DNA from: Prevotella sp.
Lineage (GTDB): Bacteria > Bacteroidota > Bacteroidia > Bacteroidales > Bacteroidaceae
Direction: 5' to 3'
DNA length: 64,000 nt
Assembly: GCA_017554105.1 (NCBI GenBank)
Contig: JAFZIY010000023.1
Location: forward strand, 1-64,000
This document shows, piece by piece, positions 44,370 through 54,443 of this stretch; position 1 is the first letter of the stretch, and every line of letters starts with the position of its first letter. Both the position numbers and the translations under genes were made by a program. The notes under the pieces are model-generated. The model worked only from the letters and a program-made list of their open reading frames with translations, made no database searches and had not been told where the DNA came from.

Positions 44370-45047
44370 TCAGTTGTTGTTTGCGGGGGATGGGGTTGTC
44401 GTTATCTTTGCCTTCGGATTAGTAGGCACCCTCAACTTAGCCTTGGCTGTATCCGGCGCGGACAATATGGTATCGCCCTTGGAACTGCCGATACCGTCTT
44501 CACCTCTGACAAACGAACCTCTAGTATTAGTTATTGTGTAATGCGTGAGTTGCTCATTGCTAAGGAAGTGAGAACCCTCAAGTTCTCTTGTCGGGGTGAC
44601 CAGTCGAGAAAACTTATTGCTATATAACTCATGATTATTCTGGTCCCAGAACAGTTCTTCGCTAGTGAACCGCATGCCGTCCTTTGTTCTCACGCTCACC
44701 CTTCCACGCAATTCCCAAAGCCTTTTCACATCATAGTAATAGGCCGTATCAGCCTGAAGATAAGCCTCAACATGGAAGTTCTTGTCGAACTCCTCAAGGA
44801 ACAGGCCATTTCTGAATATCCACCTAGAGGGATTCCTATTCTGGTTTATCTCCCACTCTTCAGTGACTATTCGGTATTTCATCACTCCAGAGTCACTTAT
44901 CAACGTGTTCACACCATAACTTATCATAACAGCAACAGAGTCACGGTCGTAGATGGCGGGGGCGGTATGTTCAACGGCTTCCTCACATGAAATGGCCATC
45001 ATGGGCAAAAGAAAGGGCAAAACATACATTTTGCAACAACCCTTCAT
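44370..45047 (-). CDS. lptC: LPS export protein LptC, lipoprotein form
   Basis: LptC is the bitopic periplasmic member of the Lpt bridge that moves LPS from the inner membrane to LptA. With start 45047 the protein is 225 residues and has a lipoprotein signal ending in AISCEE (Cys21). An upstream in-frame ATG at 45101 would add 18 residues, and I prefer the shorter form because it puts the signal at the N-terminus. The beta-jellyroll pattern follows (MKYRIVTEEWEINQNRNPSRWIFRNGLFLEEFD ... GMRFTSEELFWDQ). The tail is rich in T, P and N. It lies between an OM protein gene and the CBS protein gene. Confidence 0.85.
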   Translation of the reverse strand: MKGCCKMYVLPFLLPMMAISCEEAVEHTAPAIYDRDSVAVMISYGVNTLISDSGVMKYRIVTEEWEINQNRNPSRWIFRNGLFLEEFDKNFHVEAYLQADTAYYYDVKRLWELRGRVSVRTKDGMRFTSEELFWDQNNHELYSNKFSRLVTPTRELEGSHFLSNEQLTHYTITNTRGSFVRGEDGIGSSKGDTILSAPDTAKAKLRVPTNPKAKITTTPSPANNN

Positions 45048-45115
45048 AAGAGTCATTGCAAAACATTTTATCTTTAAAAAAGCACTTTCGTCGTTGCCCA
45101 TTTCAGGTTATTGTG

Positions 45116-46411
45116 TTATTCAACCTTCCACTTCATGAACCATCGTTCATTAAACGTCAGTCCTATATTGATTCTGAACGTATTCTCCGTGACAAAACTC
45201 TTTGAATCAGTACGAACCCATTGAGCGGAGACATTAAGAATCGACCTGTTGTTATAAGAGTTCATAATAGGAATTCCGAAACCTGCACTGACCGACAATT
45301 CCTTCGGACCGTCCTGCCCGTTTATTTTTAAATAAGGTGTAGCATAGGAAGCGCCGAAACGATAATGTATCCTACTCAGGAACTTCCTGCTATACGCACC
45401 GGGGCAATACTCGCCACCAAACGTAAACTTATGCCTGTCCTTAAAGTAATTGTCACTCAGGGCATAGGTAGCATGACCATTATTATCGCTATATACAGGG
45501 AATGAAGTGCTTGCCCATTTCTGCAAAGAATAGTCAGCACCTATCTTCAGTTTGTTCTTGTGATTAAACATCAAACCACCTCGTATTGTCTGAGGAAGCT
45601 TAAATGCCTTCTCGATAACGAACGTGGAACTGTCCCTGACGCCCGTCTGCGCGTTTTTGGACAATATCCTACACTCCGCGTCATCATTGATATTGTGTCC
45701 CAGGCCGTATGTGGCACCCAAGGTTAATGAGTTATACTTGCTGAAAGGAATAGTCACTTGCAATCCGAAGTCAACGCTATAGGTCCTGATATCGGCATTA
45801 TAATACTTCGCAAGACTATTGATATATGCATCAGTATATGTGTTGACTACCGAACGTGAGTATTTTCCCCACATGTAAGAACCATTAACACCAATCGATA
45901 CGTGCTTTATCGGCTCAACGCCAACGCCCAGGAATACCTGATGGATACCGCCTTCTCCTGAGTATGTGTTTATATATCCATTCGAGTGATCTCCGCTGAT
46001 AAAGCCCGAAGCAGTATAGTTATAGCCAACATTAGTGAAGGGAATGATACCGAAACTCAAGCCTACATGATTAAAGAGACGGAAACCTGCTACGGCATAC
46101 TCGAAGCTTGCGTTCTTTGCATTCTTCTTTACGCCATTCTCAGAGAAGTTGGTCAGTTGCAGGCTAATACCCGCATCAAATATGAAAGTCAGCGAATCCA
46201 TTGCCGAATAAGAGGCAGGATTGAGGAAATTCACCTGATTCGACTCTCTGAAAGCAATACCTAAACCATTCATTCCGCGGTTGAAACCACTTGTCTGGTC
46301 GGCCAACACACCAAAGCCATACTGGCTGTATGGAGAGTTGGTGCCACTTTGTGCCGCGGCGGTTAGCGTAGCGAGGACCATCATCATGATGGCAATAGTT
46401 ATCTTCTTCAT
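45116..46411 (-). CDS. predicted outer membrane beta-barrel protein
   Basis: A 431-residue protein with signal peptide MKKITIAIMMMVLATLTAAAQ. The mature N-terminus, GTNSPYSQYGFGVLADQTSG, is a conserved start in Bacteroidota OM proteins of unknown role. About 14 alternating aromatic strands follow (VGLSFGIIPFTNVGYNYTA, SIGVNGSYMWGKYS, SLTLGATYGLGHNI), ending in FRINIGLTFNERWFMKWKVE. The fold resembles FadL/OmpP1 barrels. It overlaps coaX by four bases and precedes lptC, so envelope assembly is a natural setting. No substrate is evident. Confidence 0.8.
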   Translation of the reverse strand: MKKITIAIMMMVLATLTAAAQSGTNSPYSQYGFGVLADQTSGFNRGMNGLGIAFRESNQVNFLNPASYSAMDSLTFIFDAGISLQLTNFSENGVKKNAKNASFEYAVAGFRLFNHVGLSFGIIPFTNVGYNYTASGFISGDHSNGYINTYSGEGGIHQVFLGVGVEPIKHVSIGVNGSYMWGKYSRSVVNTYTDAYINSLAKYYNADIRTYSVDFGLQVTIPFSKYNSLTLGATYGLGHNINDDAECRILSKNAQTGVRDSSTFVIEKAFKLPQTIRGGLMFNHKNKLKIGADYSLQKWASTSFPVYSDNNGHATYALSDNYFKDRHKFTFGGEYCPGAYSRKFLSRIHYRFGASYATPYLKINGQDGPKELSVSAGFGIPIMNSYNNRSILNVSAQWVRTDSKSFVTENTFRINIGLTFNERWFMKWKVE

Positions 46412-47220
46412 TTTCTTTTATTGTATTCAAGAATTGCGTTAAGACCTTCGGGCACCAGATATCGGTCTTCGACAAGAGTTATCTTGGCACCTTTTTCATT
46501 TGCAAGTGCAAAGGTGGGCATTTTTTCTGAGAAATGCAAATTTAGTTGGCCTCCCCCCGTTAAATAAACGTAAAGTTGAGAATATTTATGATTAAACGCA
46601 CTTATATACCCATCTATCTCATGCAAAATGCCATTAATGACACCACTTCTGATGGCTGTTTCGGTTGACACTCCGATTTCCGGCACGTCACCCTCGGCAC
46701 ATACAAGAGGTAATTTCGAAGTAAAGGCGTTCAGGGCCTTCAACCTCATCTCTATGCCCGGAGAGATGTTTCCTCCCTTATACTCCCCCTTCGAATTGAC
46801 AAAGTCGTATGTGATACACGTCCCCACGTCTATGACAAGGTTGTTTTTCCTTTTGTTCTTCATCCACGCCCCTATCGAGGCGGCAAGGCGGTCGGCACCA
46901 AGCGTAAGAGGGGTGGCATAGAGGTTCCTTATTGGAATTGGGGTAATGCCCGGCTGGAAATGCAGCATCGGCACGCCGAAGCCCTCAAGTGCGCTTTTGA
47001 AACGGTCGTCAAGAATCACCGTCGAGCAATAAATGCCGTCGGAGAAGTCGTATTTCCCGACAAAATCCGAAGCCTCCTTACAGTCTATGTCCTTCACACG
47101 GATATCTTCGACGACATTGTTCCTGCCTTCGAAACATACCATCTTAGTTGACGTGTTGCCGACATCGATAACGAGACTCAAACCACTTCCCACACCTGAA
47201 ATTGCTTTCCGAGTTGTCAC
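46408..47220 (-). CDS. coaX: type III pantothenate kinase
   Basis: CoaX phosphorylates pantothenate, the first step of coenzyme A synthesis. The 270-residue protein has the ASKHA-fold phosphate loop LVIDVGNTSTKMVCFEG (about 15-31), the family motif LGADRLAASIGAW, and NLVIDVGTCITYDFVNSKGEYKGGNISPG with the catalytic and ribose-contact residues. It leads the minus-strand cluster OMP-lptC-CBS-ppiD, an order seen in other Bacteroidales. A TAATTTTG -7 box lies upstream on the minus strand (47247-47240). Confidence 0.96.
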   Translation of the reverse strand: MTTRKAISGVGSGLSLVIDVGNTSTKMVCFEGRNNVVEDIRVKDIDCKEASDFVGKYDFSDGIYCSTVILDDRFKSALEGFGVPMLHFQPGITPIPIRNLYATPLTLGADRLAASIGAWMKNKRKNNLVIDVGTCITYDFVNSKGEYKGGNISPGIEMRLKALNAFTSKLPLVCAEGDVPEIGVSTETAIRSGVINGILHEIDGYISAFNHKYSQLYVYLTGGGQLNLHFSEKMPTFALANEKGAKITLVEDRYLVPEGLNAILEYNKRK

Positions 47221-47304
47221 TTATTTATCAATTCGGGTGCAAAATTATTGAAAATTTTCGAAATAAAAGCACGGTAAGTGGAAAATATAAAGTAATTTTG
47301 CATC

Positions 47305-48531
47305 GTGAAACATAGAAAAATCATCCTGAAGGTGTTTCTCCTGGCTGTTATGATGCTGAGTTCAACACTTTCATACAGTCAGGAAAGTGTGTTGAATCCC
47401 GACTCTTTGGAAATCAGCCTGCTCACTTGCTCACCCCATCAGCAAGTGTACAGCCTTTATGGGCATACGGCAATAAGGTTGCGCGACCAGCGTACCGGAC
47501 TCGACGTGGCCGTCAACTATGGAGTGTTCTCTTTCAAGAAGCCTCTTTTCATACCGCGTTTCGTCTTCGGTGTTGCCGAGTACGAGATAGGTATCATTCC
47601 TTTCAAGTATTTCATTTCCGAGTATGCGTACTATGGAAGCAGCATCACCCAGCAGGTACTCAACCTCACTCCCGAGGAGAAGATGATAATCTTCGATGCG
47701 ATAAGGGTGAACAACATGCCCGAGAACAAATACTACAGATACAACTATTTCTATGACAACTGCACCACAAGGGCACGCGACATCCTCGTGAATCACATCA
47801 AGGGAGGCGTGACCTACAAGCCTCGCGACGGCAAGAGTTACCGCGAGATAATACACGAGAAGAACGAAGGTCACCCCTGGGCACGCTTCGGCAACGACCT
47901 GTTGCTCGGAGTTGGGGCAGACATGCCTACGACACAGGAGCAGAGACAGTTCCTTCCTGACAACATGATGATTGACTTCGAGAATGCCATCAGGAACGAC
48001 AATAAGACACCTTTGACAGATACCACGATGGTGATTCTCAACGCAAGGGAGCAGATCATCGAGAAAGAGTTCCCCCTGACGCCAACACAATGCGGATGGG
48101 TGCTGCTCATCGTCACTATCGCCCTTACCATATATGAGATAATAAGGAAAAAGAACCTCAGGTTCTACGATGCATTCTTGATGATTGTAGCATCGGTGAT
48201 GGGTATCGTAATCTTCCTGATGTTGTTCTCCGAGCATCCCACGGTAAGGTTAAACCTTCAGATACTGCTTGTCAATCCCCTGCCCCTGTTCTTTATCAGA
48301 CGACTGCTTAAGAGGCAGAAGAACGGCACCCGCGACTGCCAATATATCCTATGGACTATCCTCATTATTCTCTTCTTTTTAGGAGGGTTTATACAGTCGT
48401 ATGCCGAGGGAATGTATCTTTTGGCATCATCTTTGCTGATAAGAAACATAAAAGGTATCATTTACCATTGCAAAAGATGTCCTTTCGGAAGCAGAAAAGC
48501 ATCCTTTGACAATGCGAAAGATGCCCTTTGA
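47305..48531 (+). CDS. DUF4105 (Lnb N-terminal periplasmic domain) membrane protein
   Basis: A 408-residue protein beginning with GTG at 47305, which is needed for the signal peptide KHRKIILKVFLLAVMMLSSTLSYSQ. Residues about 30-245 are DUF4105/Lnb-like (LEISLLTCSPHQQVYSLYGHTAIRLRD, NYFYDNCTTRARDIL), which resembles a papain-like fold with conserved Cys/His. Four hydrophobic segments follow (about 255-385). A TAATTTTG -7 box ends four bases before the GTG, so the message may be nearly leaderless. The last residues (CKRCPFGSRKASFDNAKDAL) are encoded by a 22-bp repeat array and are probably not part of the ancestral protein. Confidence 0.83.
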   Translation: MKHRKIILKVFLLAVMMLSSTLSYSQESVLNPDSLEISLLTCSPHQQVYSLYGHTAIRLRDQRTGLDVAVNYGVFSFKKPLFIPRFVFGVAEYEIGIIPFKYFISEYAYYGSSITQQVLNLTPEEKMIIFDAIRVNNMPENKYYRYNYFYDNCTTRARDILVNHIKGGVTYKPRDGKSYREIIHEKNEGHPWARFGNDLLLGVGADMPTTQEQRQFLPDNMMIDFENAIRNDNKTPLTDTTMVILNAREQIIEKEFPLTPTQCGWVLLIVTIALTIYEIIRKKNLRFYDAFLMIVASVMGIVIFLMLFSEHPTVRLNLQILLVNPLPLFFIRRLLKRQKNGTRDCQYILWTILIILFFLGGFIQSYAEGMYLLASSLLIRNIKGIIYHCKRCPFGSRKASFDNAKDAL

Positions 48532-48560
48532 CGAGGCGAAAGACGTCCTTTGAGAAATTA
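48447..48560. repeat. 22-bp periodic array 4 (five units), overlapping the 3' end of the DUF4105 gene
   Basis: Cores lie at 48459, 48481, 48503, 48525 and 48547, an exact 22-base period. Typical units read AAAGATGTCCTTTCGG, AAGCATCCTTTGAC and AAAGATGCCCTTTGAC. Because 22 is not a multiple of three, each unit is read in a different frame within the gene's last codons. Confidence 0.7.
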
Positions 48561-48576
48561 ACAAGAAAGAAGCGAT

Positions 48577-49995
48577 ATGCAGAACAATATATTCAAGTTG
48601 AACAGACGATACCTGACGGCAACCCTGCTTGCCCTCATCTCTACGGGTATTCAGGCTCAACAGGCCTCGAAGCCGAGGCTTGTCATAAGTATCGTTATCA
48701 ATCAACTGACAAGCGAATGCCTCGACGAGTATTCTGAATCGTTGGAAGACGGAGGACTGAGACAACTTCTCGCCTCAGGAAAAGTGTATTCTTCTGCAAC
48801 AATGCCCTTCCCTCCCACAGACGCGGCATCAGCCATCACAACGATATACACGGGCACCACGCCTTATTATAATGGTATCGCAAGCGCCTCATGGCTCGAC
48901 CGCAACTCACTGAAGGTGGTGTCCTGCGTTGACGACAGCAAGTATCGCGGTACAGGCTCCTATGAGGGTGGCTCGGCAGCCAACGTGATGGCGACGATGA
49001 TAGGCGACGAACTGAAGGCGAAGACATCAAGCCTGGGTATGGTCTACTCTATCGCCATCGACCGCGAGTCAGCCATTTTGTCAGCATCGCATTCTGCCAA
49101 TGGAGCGTATTGGGTGGACAACAAATCGGGCAGATGGAACACTTCAACCTATTATTTAGGAGGATTGCCTAACTGGCTGGATTCCTTTGAGAAACAATCA
49201 GCCTATGCCACTACGGCAGAGAACAATAGCAGGGTGACCAACGCTGCCATAAACTGCATCGCAAATGCCTCTCTTGGGAAAGACGACAATAGTGACATAT
49301 TGGCACTCACGTTCGAGGTAACGGACGATATCAACACATATAGGCAGCTCAACAACGACCTCGGCAAACTGCTGAAGTCGGCCCAGGAAGCCGTGGGCGA
49401 GAGCAACCTGCTCGTAGTAACGACAGGTACGGGTGTGGCTCCGCGCCAGAAAGCCGACTACGAGTTGCTCCGCATTCCTCACGGTACGTTCTACATCGAC
49501 CGCACCGCCAAACTCCTCGACCTCTATCTTAATGCCCTCTACGGTCAGGGGAAGTATGTTGACGGATGCGTAAACAACCATATCTACCTCAACTCGAAGA
49601 TTTCCGAGCAGAAAAAGATAGACATCGACGAACTGCTCAACCGTTCCCAGGTGTTCCTGCTCGAGACCTCGGGCGTTAGCAACGTCTATTCGAGTCGCCA
49701 GTTAATGACGGCAAGTTCCGACATGCTTGCCCCGATACGCAACTCATTCAACAGCAACACCTGCGGCGACCTTATAATAGAGACGTTGCCAGGATGGAAT
49801 CTGGTGAACGAGAACACAAGACAAGACTTAACGACACAACATGCTTCGGCAGTATTCCCCATCATTATCTGGGGTGCAGGCACAAGGGCAGAAAGCATCA
49901 GCGTGCCGGTATCAGCCGTAAGCATCGCTCCCACAATCTCAAAGGCCATTAGAATAAGGGCACCCAACGCCTGTACGGCTACTCCTTTGAGATAA
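48577..49995 (+). CDS. alkaline-phosphatase-superfamily protein lacking catalytic residues
   Basis: A 472-residue secreted protein. A signal peptide ends near AQQA. The fold resembles PafA/nucleotide pyrophosphatase (SKPRLVISIVINQLTSE, ASGKVYSSATMPFPPTDAAS, TTIYTGTTPYYNGIASASW). In active members the first strand ends in Asp (V-D-Q), the nucleophile is Thr in P-T-x-T-x-x-x-H, and later strands carry D-x-x-x-H and D-H pairs. Here these read INQ (Asn42), PTDAASAI (Ala83) and VVTTGTG, so metal ligands and nucleophile are missing. It is probably a binding or structural protein. It lies upstream of secA with its own 197-base gap. Confidence 0.8.
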   Translation: MQNNIFKLNRRYLTATLLALISTGIQAQQASKPRLVISIVINQLTSECLDEYSESLEDGGLRQLLASGKVYSSATMPFPPTDAASAITTIYTGTTPYYNGIASASWLDRNSLKVVSCVDDSKYRGTGSYEGGSAANVMATMIGDELKAKTSSLGMVYSIAIDRESAILSASHSANGAYWVDNKSGRWNTSTYYLGGLPNWLDSFEKQSAYATTAENNSRVTNAAINCIANASLGKDDNSDILALTFEVTDDINTYRQLNNDLGKLLKSAQEAVGESNLLVVTTGTGVAPRQKADYELLRIPHGTFYIDRTAKLLDLYLNALYGQGKYVDGCVNNHIYLNSKISEQKKIDIDELLNRSQVFLLETSGVSNVYSSRQLMTASSDMLAPIRNSFNSNTCGDLIIETLPGWNLVNENTRQDLTTQHASAVFPIIIWGAGTRAESISVPVSAVSIAPTISKAIRIRAPNACTATPLR

Positions 49996-50121
49996 TTTCT
50001 CCAGCCGCAATACACTTCTACCATTTTATTTTATGCGCAAGTGACGAATTGTTTTCGTAACTCGGCCCTGCCGAAGTTAACGGACACACGGCATTGAAAA
50101 GTAAAAAAACGCATTATTTCT

Positions 50122-50152
50122 TTTGCATTGCACTCATTTTTTCGTAACTTTG
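50122..50152 (+). promoter_or_regulatory. promoter of secA
   Basis: TTTG 50122-50125, a 19-base spacer and TAACTTTG 50145-50152. The 20-mer TTTTTTCGTAACTTTGCCGC at 50139-50158 is identical to the one at the malic enzyme promoter. Confidence 0.7.
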
Positions 50153-50192
50153 CCGCTCGATTTATATGTAATCAATAAAAACAAAATATAAT

Positions 50193-53100
50193 ATGAATTT
50201 CAACAAATTCTTGACTTCGTTGTTTGGCAACAAGTCAACGAGAGATATGAAACTTGTAAAACCGCTTGTAGAAAAGGTGAAGCAGGCATATCCGGAAATA
50301 GAGAAACTCGACAACGACGCTCTCCGTGCAAAGACCAAAGAGATACAGTCTTATGTTCAGGATTCAGCAAAAGACGTGAAAGCAAAGATTGCCGAACTCA
50401 AGGCAAAGATTGAGTCTACGCCTATCGACGAGCGCGGCGCAATCTTCGACCAGATAGACAAACTCGACAAAGACGTGCTTGAGATATACGAGAAAGCACT
50501 CAACGACGTGATGCCCGTGGCCTTCAGTATCGTGAAAGAGACCGCACGCCGCTTCGCACAGAACGAGGAGATTGTGGTGACAGCCACCGATTTCGACCGC
50601 GAACTGGCAGCAACGAAGGACTTCGTGCGCATAGAGGGCGACAAGGCGATATACCAGAACCACTGGATGGCAGGCGGTAACGACCTGAAGTGGGACATGA
50701 TACACTATGACGTGCAGCTCTTCGGAGGTATTGTTCTACATCAGGGTAAGATTGCCGAGATGGCAACCGGTGAGGGTAAGACGCTCGTAGCCACCTTGCC
50801 GGTGTTCCTCAACGCACTTACAGGCAACGGAGTGCATGTGGTTACCGTGAACGACTACCTTGCAAAACGTGACTCCGAGTGGATGGGACCGCTCTATATG
50901 TTCAACGGACTCTCCGTCGACTGTATCGACAAGCACAAGCCTAACTCTCCCGAAAGGCGCAAGGCATATCAGGCAGACATTACCTTCGGAACGAATAACG
51001 AGTTCGGTTTCGACTACCTTCGCGACAACATGGCCATCAGCCCGTCCGACCTTGTGCAGAGAAGTCATAACTATGCCATAGTCGACGAGGTCGACTCGGT
51101 GCTCATCGACGATGCACGTACGCCTCTCATCATCTCTGGTCCTGTACCAAACGGCGGCGACCAGATGTTCGAGGAATACCAGCCGCTCGTGGAGCGTCTC
51201 GTTGACGTCCAGCGCAAACTGGCCTCACAGTATCTTGCCGACGCCAAGCGCCTGATTACCGACGGTACGAAGATGGTGGAGAGCGGTGACAAGGAAGGTC
51301 AGAAGAAACTCGAGGAGGGATTCCTTGCCCTCTACCGCTCACATAAGGCTCTACCGAAGAGCAAGCCTCTCATCAAGTATCTCTCAGAGGAAGGCATCAA
51401 GTCGGGTATGCTGAAGACCGAGGAGTACTACATGGAGAACAACAACCGTCACATGCCAGAGGCCATTGAGCCGCTCTACTTCGTCGTTGACGAGAAACTG
51501 AACAGCGTCGACCTTACCGACAAGGGTACTGATTGGCTGGCAAAGCAGGTTAACGACCGCGAACTCTTCGTGCTTCCCGACATCACCACAGAGATGTCTG
51601 AACTCGAGGCTCAGAACATAAGCGACGAGGAGAAGGTGGCAAAGAAAGACGAACTGCTCAGCCACTACGGCGTGCAGAGCGAGCGCGTGCACACCCTGCA
51701 GCAGTTGCTCAAGGCCTATACTATGTTCAACAACAACGACGAATATGTCGTTATGGACGGTGAGGTGAAGATTGTGGACGAGCAGACAGGACGTATCATG
51801 GAAGGTCGTCAATGGAGCGACGGTTTGCATCAGGCCATCGAGGCAAAGGAGCACGTGAAAGTGAAGGAGGCAACACAAACATTCGCCACCATTACCCTGC
51901 AGAACTACTTCCGTATGTATCACAAACTGGCAGGCATGACCGGTACGGCAAGCACCGAGGCAGGCGAGTTCTGGGATATCTACAAACTCGACGTGGTTGA
52001 GATTCCGACTAACAAGCCCGTTATTCGTAACGACATGAACGACCGCGTGTATAAGACGGCACGCGAGAAGTACAATGCCGTAATCGACGAGATACAGGAA
52101 ATGAGAAACGCTGGTCGTCCTACGCTGGTGGGTACGACAAGCGTCGAGATATCAGAGTTGCTTAGTCGTATGCTCACTATGCGCAAGATACCTCACCAAG
52201 TGCTTAATGCGAAACTCCACCAGCGTGAGGCTGACATCGTGGCCAACGCAGGTCAGAGCATCAACGGACTGGGAGCCGTTACCATTGCCACCAACATGGC
52301 CGGTCGTGGTACCGATATCAAGCTTTCAAAGGAAGTGAAGGAAGCCGGCGGTCTCGCCATCATCGGTACCGAGAGACACGAGAGCCGTCGTGTGGACAGG
52401 CAGTTGCGTGGTCGTTCAGGACGACAGGGCGACCCAGGCTCTTCAGTATTCTATGTTTCTCTCGAGGACAAACTGATGCGTCTGTTCGCATCCGAGCGCA
52501 TAGCGAAGATTATGGACCGTCTGCACTTCGACGAGGGTGAGCGTCTTGAGCACTCAATGATTTCAAACAGCATCGAGCGCGCCCAGAAGAAGGTCGAGGA
52601 GAACCACTTCGGAGTACGTAAGCATCTGCTCGAGTACGACGACGTCATGAACACCCAGCGTACCATAGTCTATAAGAACCGCCGTCACGCACTCATCGGA
52701 GAGCGCATCGGTATGGACATCGCCAACCTAATCTGGAACCGCGTGGAGAGCATCATCACAACCAACGACTATCAGGGATGCAAGGAGCAGTTCATTAAGA
52801 TACTGGCTATGGAGTGTCCGTTCACCGAGGAGCAGTTCCGCGAGGGAGTGACCGACAAACTTCTTGAGGAGTCGTACCAGAAGGCCATTGACGCCTTCAA
52901 CCGCAAGACCGAGCGCATACAGACGGTGGCATGGCCCGTGATTAAGCAGGTGTACGAGAACCAGGGAACAATGTACGAGCGCATCGTAGTGCCTGTGACC
53001 GACGGCAAGAAGGTATATCAGATACCATGCGACCTCAAGGAGGCATACGACACTGAGGCAAAGAGCGTCGTGAAGCAGTTCGAGAAATCCATCATGCTCC

Positions 53101-53540
53101 ACGTCATCGACGACTGCTGGAAGGAGAACCTGCGCCAGCTCGATGAACTGCGACATAGCGTGCAGAACGCAAGTTACGAGCAGAAAGACCCGCTGGTGAT
53201 ATTCAAACTCGAAAGTGCCGAACTCTTCAAGGAAAACATGGTTGAGCAGAACAACAACCGAATACTGAGCATTCTCATGCGCGGACAGATACCAGAACTC
53301 CAGCAGGATGAGGTTCGTGAGGCAGCGCCCGAGCAACGCTCACAGAGGTATAACGAGCAGAAGGGCAACGAACTCGTTGACCCGAACCAACAGGCCGCCG
53401 CACAGCACGACACCCGCGAGAGTGCCGGACCACAGCGCCGCATGCCTATCACCCGTGAGAAACTCCCCGGACGCAACGACCCATGCCCATGTGGTAGCGG
53501 AAAGAAGTTCAAGCAATGTCACGGACGTGGACTGGTATAA
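50193..53540 (+). CDS. secA: preprotein translocase ATPase SecA
   Basis: SecA drives proteins through SecYEG. The 1115-residue protein has nucleotide-binding domain 1 with Walker [15 protein letters not shown] and [21 protein letters not shown] preprotein-crosslinking domain carries a large lineage-specific insertion (about residues 330-440, [20 protein letters not shown] region). NBD2 has [19 protein letters not shown] and the helical scaffold follows. A C-terminal zinc motif [20 protein letters not shown] (Cys-x-Cys-x8-Cys-His) for SecB/ribosome contact ends the protein. A length above 1100 is usual for Bacteroidota SecA. An ABC ATPase gene starts 13 bases downstream. Confidence 0.98.
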   Translation: MNFNKFLTSLFGNKSTRDMKLVKPLVEKVKQAYPEIEKLDNDALRAKTKEIQSYVQDSAKDVKAKIAELKAKIESTPIDERGAIFDQIDKLDKDVLEIYEKALNDVMPVAFSIVKETARRFAQNEEIVVTATDFDRELAATKDFVRIEGDKAIYQNHWMAGGNDLKWDMIHYDVQLFGGIVLHQGKIAEMATGEGKTLVATLPVFLNALTGNGVHVVTVNDYLAKRDSEWMGPLYMFNGLSVDCIDKHKPNSPERRKAYQADITFGTNNEFGFDYLRDNMAISPSDLVQRSHNYAIVDEVDSVLIDDARTPLIISGPVPNGGDQMFEEYQPLVERLVDVQRKLASQYLADAKRLITDGTKMVESGDKEGQKKLEEGFLALYRSHKALPKSKPLIKYLSEEGIKSGMLKTEEYYMENNNRHMPEAIEPLYFVVDEKLNSVDLTDKGTDWLAKQVNDRELFVLPDITTEMSELEAQNISDEEKVAKKDELLSHYGVQSERVHTLQQLLKAYTMFNNNDEYVVMDGEVKIVDEQTGRIMEGRQWSDGLHQAIEAKEHVKVKEATQTFATITLQNYFRMYHKLAGMTGTASTEAGEFWDIYKLDVVEIPTNKPVIRNDMNDRVYKTAREKYNAVIDEIQEMRNAGRPTLVGTTSVEISELLSRMLTMRKIPHQVLNAKLHQREADIVANAGQSINGLGAVTIATNMAGRGTDIKLSKEVKEAGGLAIIGTERHESRRVDRQLRGRSGRQGDPGSSVFYVSLEDKLMRLFASERIAKIMDRLHFDEGERLEHSMISNSIERAQKKVEENHFGVRKHLLEYDDVMNTQRTIVYKNRRHALIGERIGMDIANLIWNRVESIITTNDYQGCKEQFIKILAMECPFTEEQFREGVTDKLLEESYQKAIDAFNRKTERIQTVAWPVIKQVYENQGTMYERIVVPVTDGKKVYQIPCDLKEAYDTEAKSVVKQFEKSIMLHVIDDCWKENLRQLDELRHSVQNASYEQKDPLVIFKLESAELFKENMVEQNNNRILSILMRGQIPELQQDEVREAAPEQRSQRYNEQKGNELVDPNQQAAAQHDTRESAGPQRRMPITREKLPGRNDPCPCGSGKKFKQCHGRGLV

Positions 53541-53553
53541 AACAGAATAAGCG

Positions 53554-54282
53554 ATGCAGATATCAATAAACAACCTCAAGAAGGTTTACGACAATAAGAC
53601 AGTACTCAACGTCGAGGCGTTCAAGATCGCCGACGGCGATCTTCTCGGACTGGTGGGAAACAACGGAGCGGGCAAGACAACCCTCTTCCGACTCATTGTA
53701 GACCTTATCAAGGCCGACGATGGTAACGTCACGCTGTCATATATCAACAAAGAGGGCGCATTTACCACCGTCAATCCAGCCGAGAGTGAGGACTGGAAAA
53801 GCCATACCGGCGCATATATCGACGAGGGCTTCCTCATCGACTTCCTCACACCCGAGGAGTATTTCCAGTTCGTGGCAAACGTAAGCGACATCAGTGCCGA
53901 TGACGTGAAGCAGCATCTGGACAAGTTCGAGGCATTCATGGGAGGAGAGATTCTCGGACAGAAGAAACTCATCAGGAACCTGTCAGCGGGCAACAAGCAC
54001 AAGGTAGGTATAATGGCGGCACTCATGGCCTCGCCGCAACTCGTGATTCTTGACGAGCCATTCAACTTCCTCGATCCGTCAAGTCAGAACATACTGAAGC
54101 ATCTGCTTACCGAATACAACAAGGAGACAGGTGCCACGATACTGCTCTCGAGCCACAACCTCGCCCACACCGTAGATATCTGCACACGCATAGCGTTGCT
54201 CGAGCATGGAGTGATTATCAACGACCTCGAGAACCACGAGGGCTCTGCCACTCCACTCCTCGAACAATATTTCGACAGATAG
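53554..54282 (+). CDS. ABC transporter ATP-binding protein
   Basis: A 242-residue ATPase with Walker A GNNGAGKTTL (about 35-44), Q-loop region, an unusual signature NLSAGNKHKVGIMAAL (LSAGN replaces LSGGQ), Walker B LVILDEPFNFLDPSSQN and the switch His in LSSHNL. The gene is closely spaced behind secA (13 bases) and is closed by a terminator with no permease gene behind it. Its membrane partner must be elsewhere, or it may act as a soluble ATPase. Homologues are usually paired with ABC-2 type exporters. Confidence 0.92.
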   Translation: MQISINNLKKVYDNKTVLNVEAFKIADGDLLGLVGNNGAGKTTLFRLIVDLIKADDGNVTLSYINKEGAFTTVNPAESEDWKSHTGAYIDEGFLIDFLTPEEYFQFVANVSDISADDVKQHLDKFEAFMGGEILGQKKLIRNLSAGNKHKVGIMAALMASPQLVILDEPFNFLDPSSQNILKHLLTEYNKETGATILLSSHNLAHTVDICTRIALLEHGVIINDLENHEGSATPLLEQYFDR

Positions 54283-54308
54283 GAAAGTTAAGGCATAAAA
54301 ATATAAAG

Positions 54309-54340
54309 GGCCGGCACCACTCAAGTGCCAGCCTTTTTTT
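54309..54340 (+). terminator. terminator after secA-ABC ATPase
   Basis: GGCCGGCAC (54309-54317) pairs with GTGCCAGCC (54325-54333), one mismatch, followed by seven T. Confidence 0.85.
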
Positions 54341-54443
54341 GTAATCGGCATTTTTAGTCTATCATTTTAAGGGTTTACCACCCAATTTCTGCAATGTGAC
54401 TGGCCATTTTAGCACAATGTTGTTTCAAAATGGGGTTAGAGTA

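Noticed and set aside
49996-50110. Hairpin near 50058-50085 (GTAACTCGGC ... GCCGAAGTTAAC) as a riboswitch or terminator.
   Set aside because: The stem has a mismatch and a bulge, has no T run, and lies upstream of the secA promoter. Nothing more can be supported.
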